DNA from: Lentzea sp. NBRC 105346
GTDB taxonomy: Bacteria; Actinomycetota; Actinomycetes; Mycobacteriales; Pseudonocardiaceae
Length of the DNA: 64,000 bases
Direction: 5' to 3'
Assembly: GCF_030269605.1 (NCBI RefSeq)
Contig: NZ_BSTQ01000020.1
Coordinates: forward strand, 62,001-126,000
Shown here: piece by piece, positions 47,746 through 55,552 of the stretch
How the letters are laid out: every line of letters starts with the position of its first letter
Position numbering within the stretch: the first letter of the stretch is position 1
The notes under the pieces: model-generated
The model's database searches: none
Told to the model about the DNA's origin: nothing
Seen by the model: only the letters and a program-made list of their open reading frames with translations
Made by a program: the position numbers and the translations under genes

Positions 47746-48073
47746 GCAGATCGTCATCGACAGCAACGACCCGGCGCTGCTCGTGCGGTTCTGGGCCGAG
47801 TTGCTCGGGGGTGAGCCGGTCGACCGCGCGCACAACTGGTCGCACGTGGAGCCGCCGGACGGCGTCCGGATGTCGTTTCAGCCGGTGCCCGAGCACAAGA
47901 CGACCAAGAACCGGTTGCACCTCGACCTCGAGGTCGAGGACATCGAAGCCGCTGTCGTGAAGGCCGTGAGCCTTGGTGCGCAACGGGAAGGCGTCGTCGT
48001 CACGGACGAGCAGGGCAGCTTCCAGGTCATGCGGGACCCGGAAGGCAACGAGTTCTGCTTCGTCAGGGACTGA
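47729..48073 (+). CDS. VOC (glyoxalase-like) family protein
   Basis: 114 aa. Start ATG 47729 begins with IVIDSNDPALLVRFWAELLG, typical of VOC proteins; HNWSHVEPPDGVRMSFQPVP and the C-terminal FQVMRDPEGNEFCFV complete the fold. Such proteins bind a metal for glyoxalase or dioxygenase chemistry or resistance. Substrate unknown. Confidence 0.8.
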   Translation: MRARLEQIVIDSNDPALLVRFWAELLGGEPVDRAHNWSHVEPPDGVRMSFQPVPEHKTTKNRLHLDLEVEDIEAAVVKAVSLGAQREGVVVTDEQGSFQVMRDPEGNEFCFVRD

Positions 48074-48182
48074 ACGCGCGCCAGAGCGCCTCGCCGAACT
48101 TGACCGCCAGCAGGACCATGAGCAGGCCGATGGTGAAGGTGACCAGGCAGCGCACGATGACCACGAGCTTCGCGCCCTTCAT
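48063..48182 (-). CDS. Tiny membrane protein, 39 aa
   Basis: Minus-strand ATG at 48182 with SD GAGGTGG. One membrane helix (LVTFTIGLLMVLLAV) between a basic N-terminus and FGEALWRAFSP. It overlaps the VOC 3' end by 11 nt. Codon use and SD support a real gene. Confidence 0.6.
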   Translation of the reverse strand: MKGAKLVVIVRCLVTFTIGLLMVLLAVKFGEALWRAFSP

Positions 48183-48316
48183 CGGCCACCTCGAGACGGA
48201 TCGGTTCAACAAGGGCTCTCAGGATTACCGGCCGGTTGCCCCACCAACAACGGCCATCGAGTCGATTTCGCTTCGCCCGATCGCCGATGCGGACACGGTG
48301 TGCACGTGTGGGCTAA

Positions 48317-48332
48317 CCGTATGGAAATACGG
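48317..48332. promoter_or_regulatory. Inverted repeat upstream of the Eis-type gene
   Basis: CCGTAT-GGAA-ATACGG, 37 bp before the ATG at 48369. A possible operator. Confidence 0.5.
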
Positions 48333-48368
48333 TCGCGCGGCACCGGCTACCGGCGTACAACCAGCGAT

Positions 48369-49586
48369 ATGGGCGACTCGACGCTGAGCATCCGGACTCT
48401 CACGTACGACGACTTCCCCGCGCTGTCCAAGGTCCTCGCGGCGGCGTTCCAGAGCGAGTTCAAGGAAGAGAACGCCGAACGCGAGCGCAGGATCCTCGAG
48501 CCGGACCGCACGCACGGCATCTTCGACGGTGACGAGATGATCGGCGTCGGCGGCATTCTCACCCGCGACCTGACGCTGCCGGGTGCGATGCCCACGCCGG
48601 CCGCCGCGGTCACCGCCGTCGGCGTCAAACCGGGGCATCGGCGTCGCGGTGTCGCCAGCCTCCTCATGCGGACCCAGCTGCACGGGCTGCACGAGGAGAA
48701 CAAGGAAGCCATCGCGATTCTCTGGGCGTCCGAGGGCTCCATCTACGGCCGCTTCGGCTACGGCATCGCCGCCGAGGTCGCGATGATGTCGATCCCGCAC
48801 CAGGCGCCGTTCCGGCCCGAGGTCAAGGTGGACGACCGGCGCATCCGGGAGGTCACCCGCGACGAGGCGATGCCGGTCATGCGGGAGCTGCACGATCGGG
48901 TGAGGCGTGCCCGCACCGGATGGCTGAACCGCGTCGAGGGATCCTGGTTGTTCCACCTCGGCGACGAGGAGTCGGACCGCGACGGGCTCACGTCGTACCG
49001 CTACGCGCTGCACCCGCGGGGGTACACGGTCTACCGCGTCAAGCACGACTGGCAGACGCGCGGCCCGCGCAACGAGCTGCACGTGCGCGAGATCGTCGCG
49101 GAGACCGACGAGGCGTACGCCGCGCTGTACCGGCACCTGCTCGACATGGACCTCGCGGGCGAGGTGAAGTACTTCACCGCCTCCGACGACCCGATCACGC
49201 ACATGATCGTGAACGCGCGGACCGCGTTGCGCGAACGCACGGACTCGCTGTGGGTGCGCATCGCCGACGTCGAACGCGCGCTGCCGCAACGCCGCTATCA
49301 GTCCGATGTGGACTACGTGCTGCAGCTGTCCGACGAGTTCTGCCCGTGGAACCAGGGCAAATGGCGGTTCACGACGAAGTCCGGCGAGGCCGTTGTGCAG
49401 CGCACCACGGACGAACCCGACGTCGCGCTGGACATCTCGGTGCTCGGGTCGGTGTTCCTCGGCGGGCCCCGGCTGAGTGTGTTCGCGCGGGCACAGCGCG
49501 TGCGCGAGTGCACGCCGGGTGCGGTGAGCGCGCTGTCCGCGGCGTTCCTCGACGAGCGTGAGCCGCACTGCCCCGAGGTGTTCTAG
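48369..49586 (+). CDS. Eis-family GNAT acetyltransferase
   Basis: 405 aa, full length for Eis. N-terminal GNAT domain with acetyl-CoA loop VTAVGVKPGHRRRGVASLLM, central GNAT-like domain and a C-terminal sterol-carrier-like domain ending in the catalytic carboxylate region (CPEVF). Eis proteins acetylate aminoglycosides and lysines. Close to secreted-peptide and regulator genes but apparently its own unit. Confidence 0.85.
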   Translation: MGDSTLSIRTLTYDDFPALSKVLAAAFQSEFKEENAERERRILEPDRTHGIFDGDEMIGVGGILTRDLTLPGAMPTPAAAVTAVGVKPGHRRRGVASLLMRTQLHGLHEENKEAIAILWASEGSIYGRFGYGIAAEVAMMSIPHQAPFRPEVKVDDRRIREVTRDEAMPVMRELHDRVRRARTGWLNRVEGSWLFHLGDEESDRDGLTSYRYALHPRGYTVYRVKHDWQTRGPRNELHVREIVAETDEAYAALYRHLLDMDLAGEVKYFTASDDPITHMIVNARTALRERTDSLWVRIADVERALPQRRYQSDVDYVLQLSDEFCPWNQGKWRFTTKSGEAVVQRTTDEPDVALDISVLGSVFLGGPRLSVFARAQRVRECTPGAVSALSAAFLDEREPHCPEVF

Positions 49587-49639
49587 GGAACCTCCGGAGT
49601 AGCGTCCTCGTTGACCGGACATCTACTCCGGGAGGGATC

Positions 49640-50353
49640 GTGGCCACAGCCGTCGTGCTGATCGCACTGCTCATCCTCGTGGTCGGGGGCGGGATCTACC
49701 TCGCGAAGAAGAGCGCCGACCGCAGAGCACATGAGCTGGAGGACGCCAAGGCGGAGGCACGACGCTGGGTCGAACGCCTCGGCGGGCAGGTCATGAGCCT
49801 GATCGGCACGGACGTCGCGTCGAAGCAGGCACTGGCCGACGCGTCGGAGCGGTTCACCGCGGCGGGCGGTCAGATGGACCAGGTGAAGACCGTGCAGCAG
49901 GCGCGGCTCGTCACCGAGACGGCCATGGAGGGCCTGCACTACGTGCGCGCCGCGCGTGAGGCGATGGGCATGGACCCCGGTCCCACGCTGCCCGACACCT
50001 CCGGACGCAACCAGGCCGGCCGGGTGTCCGAGGACCGCCAGGTCACCGTCGAGGGCCACGCCTACGCCGCCTCACCGCACGCCGGTTCGGCCACGCCGCA
50101 CTACTACCCCGGCGGCATGGTCGCGGGCCGGCCGGTGCCGCAGGGCTGGTACAGCGAGCCGTGGTGGAAGCCCGCGCTCGTGGCCGGCGCGTGGGGCGTC
50201 GGCTCGTTCCTGCTGATGGACGCCATGTTCTCCGGCATGCACGGCTTCGACGCCTACGACGGCGGCATGGGCGACATGGGCATGGGGATCGGCGACGACT
50301 TCGGCGGGTTCGACGGCGCGGGCGACATGGACTTCGGCGGATTCGACTTCTAA
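49640..50353 (+). CDS. Membrane-anchored protein with Gly/Met/Asp-rich C-terminus
   Basis: 237 aa, GTG start. Membrane helix at 3-22, coiled coil 25-110, a Pro/His/Gly region, a second hydrophobic stretch (about 175-195) and a low-complexity end, GGMGDMGMGIGDDFGGFDGA. Function unknown; ends just before nei2 on the opposite strand. Confidence 0.65.
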   Translation: MATAVVLIALLILVVGGGIYLAKKSADRRAHELEDAKAEARRWVERLGGQVMSLIGTDVASKQALADASERFTAAGGQMDQVKTVQQARLVTETAMEGLHYVRAAREAMGMDPGPTLPDTSGRNQAGRVSEDRQVTVEGHAYAASPHAGSATPHYYPGGMVAGRPVPQGWYSEPWWKPALVAGAWGVGSFLLMDAMFSGMHGFDAYDGGMGDMGMGIGDDFGGFDGAGDMDFGGFDF

Positions 50354-51150
50354 GGCTGGCAGGTCGGGCACCAGTAGAGGTTGCGGCCGGCCAAGGTCGC
50401 CTGCGCGACCGGAGTTCCGCAGATCAGGCACGGCATCCCGGCGCGGCGGTACACGTAGACCTCACCGCCGTGCCGGTCCTGCCGCGGCGCGCGGCCGGTC
50501 ACCTCGGGCAGGTGCTCGGGCCGCACGGTGTCGATCCGGCCGACGCGAACGCCGTCCTTCATCAGGAACACGAGATCGGCCCACATCGCGTCCCACAACG
50601 ACCGGCTCACGCGAAGACCCGGAAGCTGCGGGTTCACGTTGTGCCGGAACAACACCTCGGCGCGGTACACGTTGCCCACGCCCGCGACGAGTTTCTGGTC
50701 CATCAGCAACGCCGCGATCGACACGCGTGAACGCGAGATGCGCGCGAAGGCGGCATCGGGGTCGGCGTCACGCCGCAACGGGTCCGCGCCGAGCCGCGCG
50801 CGAACAGCCGAAACCTCTTCGAGAGTCAGGATCTCGCACGTGTTGGGCCCGCGCAGATCCGTCCAGTGCGTGGCCCCGACCATCCGCATGCGCACCTGGC
50901 CGACCGGCGCGAGCACCGGCAGCTTCTCCTCGGTGAACGTCCCGTAGAGCCCCAGATGCACGTGCACCACGGCATCCGGCCCGTAGATGTGGAAGAGGTG
51001 CTTGCCGTGCGCCTCGGCGCGCTTCAGCACCCGTCCGTCCACAAGGGACGGTGTGAACCGGCCCTGCGGACTGGACACCGAGACTTCCTTGCCCGCGTAC
51101 CGGCGCTGGTGCAGCTTTGCGAGCCGGTGCAGCGTATGACCTTCAGGCAC
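50350..51150 (-). CDS. nei2: Endonuclease VIII-like DNA glycosylase Nei2
   Basis: 266 aa. N-terminal PEGHT with catalytic P2/E3, the H2TH region (LVAGVGNVYRAEVLF) and a C-terminal zinc finger C241, C244, C261, C264. Removes oxidised pyrimidines and nicks the site. Gene order with rpiB matches Rv2464c-Rv2465c. Confidence 0.9.
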   Translation of the reverse strand: MPEGHTLHRLAKLHQRRYAGKEVSVSSPQGRFTPSLVDGRVLKRAEAHGKHLFHIYGPDAVVHVHLGLYGTFTEEKLPVLAPVGQVRMRMVGATHWTDLRGPNTCEILTLEEVSAVRARLGADPLRRDADPDAAFARISRSRVSIAALLMDQKLVAGVGNVYRAEVLFRHNVNPQLPGLRVSRSLWDAMWADLVFLMKDGVRVGRIDTVRPEHLPEVTGRAPRQDRHGGEVYVYRRAGMPCLICGTPVAQATLAGRNLYWCPTCQP

Positions 51151-51153
51151 TGA

Positions 51154-51630
51154 TCAATCCTCGAAGTACTGGCCCAGCAGAACAGCGGAACGCCCGTCGA
51201 CCACACCGAGCACGGCGGTCAGACCGGCGAGCTGCCTGCCCAGGTCGAACGAACGGGGCTCGCCGAGACGTTCCAAACCCCGCGCGATGGCCGCGGCCAG
51301 GTCGTCCGCGACGTGCGGCAGCGTGTGGTCGTCCAATGCGAGCGCCAGGTGCTCACCGAAGTAGAACTCGTCGCACCGCAACACCATTCCGTGCACGGCG
51401 TCGACGCGTCGCTGCACGGTCCCGTTGCGCACGGCGTGCGCCCGGCTGCCCGCGACGGCCTCGGCGAGGCGCGGATACCAGTCGATCTCCGTGCCCATCG
51501 CCACGACCGCGGCGACCCCGCAGTAGCCCGCCGAGTTGCCCATGGCGGCCAACGCCCGCATGGCGGACATCCGACGCGGCACCTCGGCCGCGTCGTCGAT
51601 GACCAGCGCGACTAACTCGGCCTCGGTCAA
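51154..51630 (-). CDS. Hypothetical protein between nei2 and rpiB, 158 aa
   Basis: All-helical, HEAT-like appearance (RRMSAMRALAAMGNSAGYCG) with a DEFYFGEHLALAL segment. ATG overlaps the rpiB stop by 4 nt, so co-translated. Absent from the M. tuberculosis order; unknown role. Confidence 0.65.
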   Translation of the reverse strand: MTEAELVALVIDDAAEVPRRMSAMRALAAMGNSAGYCGVAAVVAMGTEIDWYPRLAEAVAGSRAHAVRNGTVQRRVDAVHGMVLRCDEFYFGEHLALALDDHTLPHVADDLAAAIARGLERLGEPRSFDLGRQLAGLTAVLGVVDGRSAVLLGQYFED

Positions 51631-52091
51631 GGCAGTTCGGGGGCGACGCCGGTGCGCTCATACGTGTCGAGCAGCCCGATGCGGCGGGCGTGCCGACCAC
51701 CCTCGAACGGCGTGGCGAGGAACGCCTCGACGATCTCGAACGCCTCCTCGGTCGTGTGCATGCGGGCGCCGAGGCCGATCAGCTGGGCGTTGTTGTGCTG
51801 CCGCGCGAGTTGCGCGGTCTCCACGTTGTACGCCAGCGCGGCCCGCGCGCCACGCACCTTGTTCGCGGCGATCTGCTCGCCGTTGCCGGAACCGCCGATG
51901 ACGATGCCGAGGCTGCCCTCGTCCTCGACCACCCGGCGGGCGGCCTCGATGCAGAACGGCGGGTAGTCGTCGTTGGCGTCGTAGGCGGCCGGGCCGACGT
52001 CGATCACCTCGTGGCCCTGGCTCGCCAGGTGCTTTGCGAGGTGGCCCTTCAGCTCGAAGCCGGCGTGGTCTGCTCCCAGGTAAACGCGCAC
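51627..52091 (-). CDS. rpiB: Ribose-5-phosphate isomerase B
   Basis: 154 aa. YLGADHAGFELK (D8, H9), VIGGSGNGEQIAANKVRGAR and LIGLGARMHTTEEA match actinobacterial RpiB, which has Ser-Gly-Asn-Gly-Glu in place of the catalytic Cys loop of the E. coli enzyme and uses Glu. Interconverts ribose- and ribulose-5-phosphate in the pentose phosphate pathway. Confidence 0.92.
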   Translation of the reverse strand: MRVYLGADHAGFELKGHLAKHLASQGHEVIDVGPAAYDANDDYPPFCIEAARRVVEDEGSLGIVIGGSGNGEQIAANKVRGARAALAYNVETAQLARQHNNAQLIGLGARMHTTEEAFEIVEAFLATPFEGGRHARRIGLLDTYERTGVAPELP

Positions 52092-52117
52092 GTCACGAGT
52101 CTGACACGCTGGGCGTC

Positions 52118-52780
52118 GTGTTCGGCCAGGAGGGGTACCGGCTGCGGCTGGAATGGGGTCCGGAGGGCGTGACGGCGCTCTCCGGCTGTGACGTGCTGAT
52201 CATCGTCGACGTGCTGTCGTTCACCACATCGGTCGACCTGGTGGTGGGCAACGGCGGCCAGGTGCGGCCATCTCGCTGGCATGAAGGGGTTCGCACGCAA
52301 AGACCCGCGACGCTCGTCAACGCCACCGGGCTCGTGGAGCTGCCGTCACCCAACGGATCGAACCTGTGTGCGCTGGCGGCCCAGACCGGCAAGCACGTGC
52401 TGGCGGGCTGCCTGCGCAACGCCGAAGCCGTCGCCAGGAAGGCGAGCGAACTGGGCGAGACGATCGGCGTGATCCCCGCCGGCGAACGCTGGGGGCTCGA
52501 CATCCGCGAGGAGGGCACCCGCGAGTTCGGCCCGTTGCGGCCGTGCGTCGAGGACTACCTGGGCGCGGGCGCGATCCTCGACGCCCTCAGCGGCAACGCT
52601 TCCCCCGAGGCGCGGCTGGCCGCGGACGCCTACCGGTTCACCGACGTGCGCGCGGCCGTCCTGTCGTGCGTGTCCGGCCGGGAACTGATCGAGTACGGGC
52701 ACGGCGCGGACGTGGGTCTGGCGCTGGAACAGGGCGTGTCGAAGGCCGCGCCGACGCTGGTGGACGGGGTGCTTCGGTGA
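52118..52780 (+). CDS. ComB-like 2-phosphosulfolactate phosphatase family protein
   Basis: 220 aa, GTG start. CDVLIIVDVLSFTTSVDLVV, NATGLVELPSPNGSNLC, VLAGCLRNAEAVARKA and IGVIPAGERW are ComB signatures with a metal-binding Asp in VDVLSF. In bacteria the natural substrate is often unknown. Divergent from rpiB and coupled to the MBL gene by GTGA. Confidence 0.8.
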   Translation: MFGQEGYRLRLEWGPEGVTALSGCDVLIIVDVLSFTTSVDLVVGNGGQVRPSRWHEGVRTQRPATLVNATGLVELPSPNGSNLCALAAQTGKHVLAGCLRNAEAVARKASELGETIGVIPAGERWGLDIREEGTREFGPLRPCVEDYLGAGAILDALSGNASPEARLAADAYRFTDVRAAVLSCVSGRELIEYGHGADVGLALEQGVSKAAPTLVDGVLR

Positions 52781-53376
52781 TCGAAATCGCAACCGGCGTG
52801 TTCGTGAAACGACACGAGGAGCTCGACCTCAACCTGGGACTCGTCGTCGGCGACCGGGAGTGCCTGGTGATCGACACCGGGTTGAACGACGCCTTCGCCG
52901 CCGACGTGCGGAAGATCACGCCGCTGCCCTGGCGGGTGGTGCTGACCCACAACCACTGGGACCACGTGCTGGGCACGCCCGCGTTCCTCCCGTGCGAGAT
53001 CTGGGCGCACGAGAACTGCACGGTCGACGAGGAGATCCTCCTGGGCGACGCGAAGAACTACCCGGAGCTGATCCCGGTCGACCCGGTGCTGGTCCCGCCG
53101 ACCCATACCTTCAAGAACCACAAGAAATTCGACCTGGGCGGACGCACGGTCGAGCTGCACCACTTCGGCCCGTCGCACACGAGTCACGACGTCGTGGTGC
53201 ACGTGCCGGACGTGGACGTGGTGTTCGCGGGCGACGTCGTGGAGATCGGCGCGCCCGTGCAGTTCGGGCCCGACGCGACCCCGGAGAACTGGCCGAACGT
53301 GATCGAACAGATCAAGCGGCTAGCCCCCGCGATGGTCGTGCCGGGCCACGGAACGCCTACCGCTGAATGGACTTGA
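52777..53376 (+). CDS. Metallo-beta-lactamase-fold hydrolase
   Basis: 199 aa. The zinc motif THNHWDH (H58, H60, D62, H63), GPSHTSHD, FAGDVVE and VVPGHG give a complete dinuclear site. Cyclase-like or glyoxalase II-like hydrolases are near relatives. Ends with a 20-bp overlap against the convergent aldehyde dehydrogenase gene. Confidence 0.8.
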   Translation: MIEIATGVFVKRHEELDLNLGLVVGDRECLVIDTGLNDAFAADVRKITPLPWRVVLTHNHWDHVLGTPAFLPCEIWAHENCTVDEEILLGDAKNYPELIPVDPVLVPPTHTFKNHKKFDLGGRTVELHHFGPSHTSHDVVVHVPDVDVVFAGDVVEIGAPVQFGPDATPENWPNVIEQIKRLAPAMVVPGHGTPTAEWT

Positions 53377-54709
53377 CCTCGCAGAACTCGTCCAGCCCGA
53401 ACCGGCCGAACTCGCGGCCGTTGCCGGACTGCCGGTACCCGCCGAACGGCGCGCTGGTGTTGAACGCGGCCGCGTTGATGTCGACCTGACCGGTGCGCAG
53501 CCGGCGCGCGACCCGCATGGCCCGGTCGGTGTCGGCGGAGAACACGCCGCCGGCGAGCCCGTAGATCGTCGAGTTCGCGATGCGCACCGCGTCGTCCTCG
53601 TCGGTGTACGGCATGACCGAGAGCACCGGCCCGAAGATCTCCTCCTGGGCGATGGTCATCTCGGGCTTGACGCCACCGAACACCGTGGGCGCGACGTAGA
53701 AACCGCGCTCCAATGGCGCATCCGGGCCACCCTGCGCGAGCTGAGCACCTTCCTCGACGCCCTGCCGGATGTAGCCGACGACGCGGTCGCGTTGCGCGGC
53801 GGAGACGGCCGGGCCGATGCGCGTGGTGGCCTCGGCCGGGTCGGCCGACTGGTACTTGGCGGCCGCGGCGGCGGCCAGCGCAACGGCCTCGTCGTGCTGG
53901 GAAGCCGGCACGAGCAGGCGGGTCCAGGCGCTGCACGCCTGGCCGTTGTTCATGAACGCGTTGGCCACCGCGATCTTCACCGCGCGGCCGAGGTCGGCGT
54001 CGTCGAGCACGATGCATGCGGACTTGCCGCCCAGCTCCAGGGCGACGCGCTTGACCGTGGCCGACGCGACCTCGGAGACGCGGCGACCGGCGCGCGTGGA
54101 GCCGGTGAACGAGACCATGTCGACGTCCGGATGCGCGGCCAGCGCCTCACCCACGACCGGGCCCGTGCCGTGCACCAACGAGAACACGCCGGCCGGCACG
54201 ACCGCCGAGATCACCTCGGCCAGGATGTTCGCGGTGAACGGCGCGAGCTCGCTGGGCTTGAGCACCACGGTGTTGCCCGCGGCGAGCGCGGGGACGACCT
54301 TCGCGACCATCTGCTGCAGCGGGAAGTTCCACGGCGTGATCGCCGCGACGACACCGATCGGCTCGCGCAGCACCAGCGAGTTGCCGATCTCCTCGCCGTC
54401 GAAGTAGCCGCCCTCGATCACCTCGGCGATGCCGCGCGCGATGCTGATCGGGTTGGGCACCTGCACCTTCTGCGCGAACGTCAGCGGCGTGCCCATCTCG
54501 CGGCTCATCGTGGCCGCCAGCTCGTCGGCACGGGCTTCGAGACCGTCCGCGATCGCGTGCACGATCTTCAGCCGCTCGTCGACCGAGGTCTGTGACCACG
54601 CCGGGAACGCCGCGACGGCGGCGGCCACCGCTGTGTCGACGTCAGCGGGTGTGCCCTCCGGCACGGTGCCGATGACTTCCTCGGTGGCGGGGTTGACGAC
54701 CTCGATCAC
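53357..54709 (-). CDS. NAD(P)-dependent aldehyde dehydrogenase
   Basis: 450 aa. N127 in TPWNFP, the E225 base in LELGGK, and the nucleophile C259 in NNGQACSAW are present, along with FTGSTRAG. Converts aldehydes to acids. Slightly shorter than the 470-500 aa norm at the N-terminus. Follows the Rv2466c-like gene on the same strand but is separated by a strong hairpin. Confidence 0.88.
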   Translation of the reverse strand: MIEVVNPATEEVIGTVPEGTPADVDTAVAAAVAAFPAWSQTSVDERLKIVHAIADGLEARADELAATMSREMGTPLTFAQKVQVPNPISIARGIAEVIEGGYFDGEEIGNSLVLREPIGVVAAITPWNFPLQQMVAKVVPALAAGNTVVLKPSELAPFTANILAEVISAVVPAGVFSLVHGTGPVVGEALAAHPDVDMVSFTGSTRAGRRVSEVASATVKRVALELGGKSACIVLDDADLGRAVKIAVANAFMNNGQACSAWTRLLVPASQHDEAVALAAAAAAKYQSADPAEATTRIGPAVSAAQRDRVVGYIRQGVEEGAQLAQGGPDAPLERGFYVAPTVFGGVKPEMTIAQEEIFGPVLSVMPYTDEDDAVRIANSTIYGLAGGVFSADTDRAMRVARRLRTGQVDINAAAFNTSAPFGGYRQSGNGREFGRFGLDEFCEVKSIQR

Positions 54710-54723
54710 TCCAAACCTCCCTG

Positions 54724-54767
54724 TCGTGAGTGTTTTCCGTCGCTATGACGACGGAAAACACTCACGA
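54724..54767. terminator. 19-bp perfect inverted repeat terminator
   Basis: TCGTGAGTGTTTTCCGTCG and its exact complement with a 6-nt loop between the Rv2466c-like stop and the aldehyde dehydrogenase start. Unusually AT-containing for this genome. Separates the two genes transcriptionally. Confidence 0.7.
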
Positions 54768-54776
54768 CCCTAACCC

Positions 54777-55388
54777 TCAGGAGAAGTCGAGCTCGCCCGT
54801 GCGGGTCCGCTTCAGCTCGAAGAAGTACGGGTAGCCGGCCAGCAGGCGGGCGCCGTCGAAGATCTTGCCGGCGTCCTCGCCGCGCGGGATCTTCGTCAGC
54901 ACCGGGCCGAAGAACGCGACGCCGTCGACGTGGATGGTCGGGGTGCCGACCTCCATGCCCACCGGGTCCATGCCGCGGTGGTGGCTCGCGCGCAGCTCCT
55001 CGTCGTACTCGGTCGAGGTCGCCGCGTCGGCCAGCTCGGCGGGCAGGTCGGCGTCCTCCAGCGCGAGCTTGATGACCTCCGTGCGGTCCTTGTTGCCCTC
55101 GTTGTGGAACCGGGTGCCCATCGCGGTGTACAGCTTCGGCAGCACCTCGTTGCCGAACCGCTGCTCGGCCGCGATCAGCACGCGGACCGGCCCCCAGGCC
55201 GTCTTCAACAGCTCCTTGTACTGCTCGGAGAGTTCGTCCCTGCCCTCGTTGAGCACGGACAGGCTCATCACGTGGAACTTCAGGTCGATGTCCCGGACCT
55301 TCTCGACCTCCAGGATCCACCTGGAGGTGATCCAGGCGAACGGACAAACGGGGTCGAAGTAGAAGTCGACCCTCGCCTTGTCAGCCAT
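54777..55388 (-). CDS. Rv2466c-like mycothiol-linked DsbA-fold protein with CPFA site
   Basis: 203 aa, ATG 55388. Collinear with Rv2466c (mycothiol-dependent nitroreductase, mrx-type): DFYFDPVCPFAWITSRWILE, HVMSLSVLNEGRDELSEQYK, GTPTIHVDGVAFFGPV and FFELKRTRTGELDF. The usual CPWC is here C15-P-F-A18, so the resolving cysteine is missing. It may work as a monothiol enzyme with mycothiol. Confidence 0.85.
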   Translation of the reverse strand: MADKARVDFYFDPVCPFAWITSRWILEVEKVRDIDLKFHVMSLSVLNEGRDELSEQYKELLKTAWGPVRVLIAAEQRFGNEVLPKLYTAMGTRFHNEGNKDRTEVIKLALEDADLPAELADAATSTEYDEELRASHHRGMDPVGMEVGTPTIHVDGVAFFGPVLTKIPRGEDAGKIFDGARLLAGYPYFFELKRTRTGELDFS

Positions 55389-55552
55389 GCGTGCCCCTAA
55401 CGTCACCGTCTGTGGGGTTTATCCCCCATATTGCGCAACCAGATCACCGCGCCATCTCTTCCCGGGACGCGGTTCCGTGATTGGATGCGACTGTCATACC
55501 CATTCCCGACGACGTCAGCGCGCAACCACGCGCGCGACAGACGAGGTGACCA

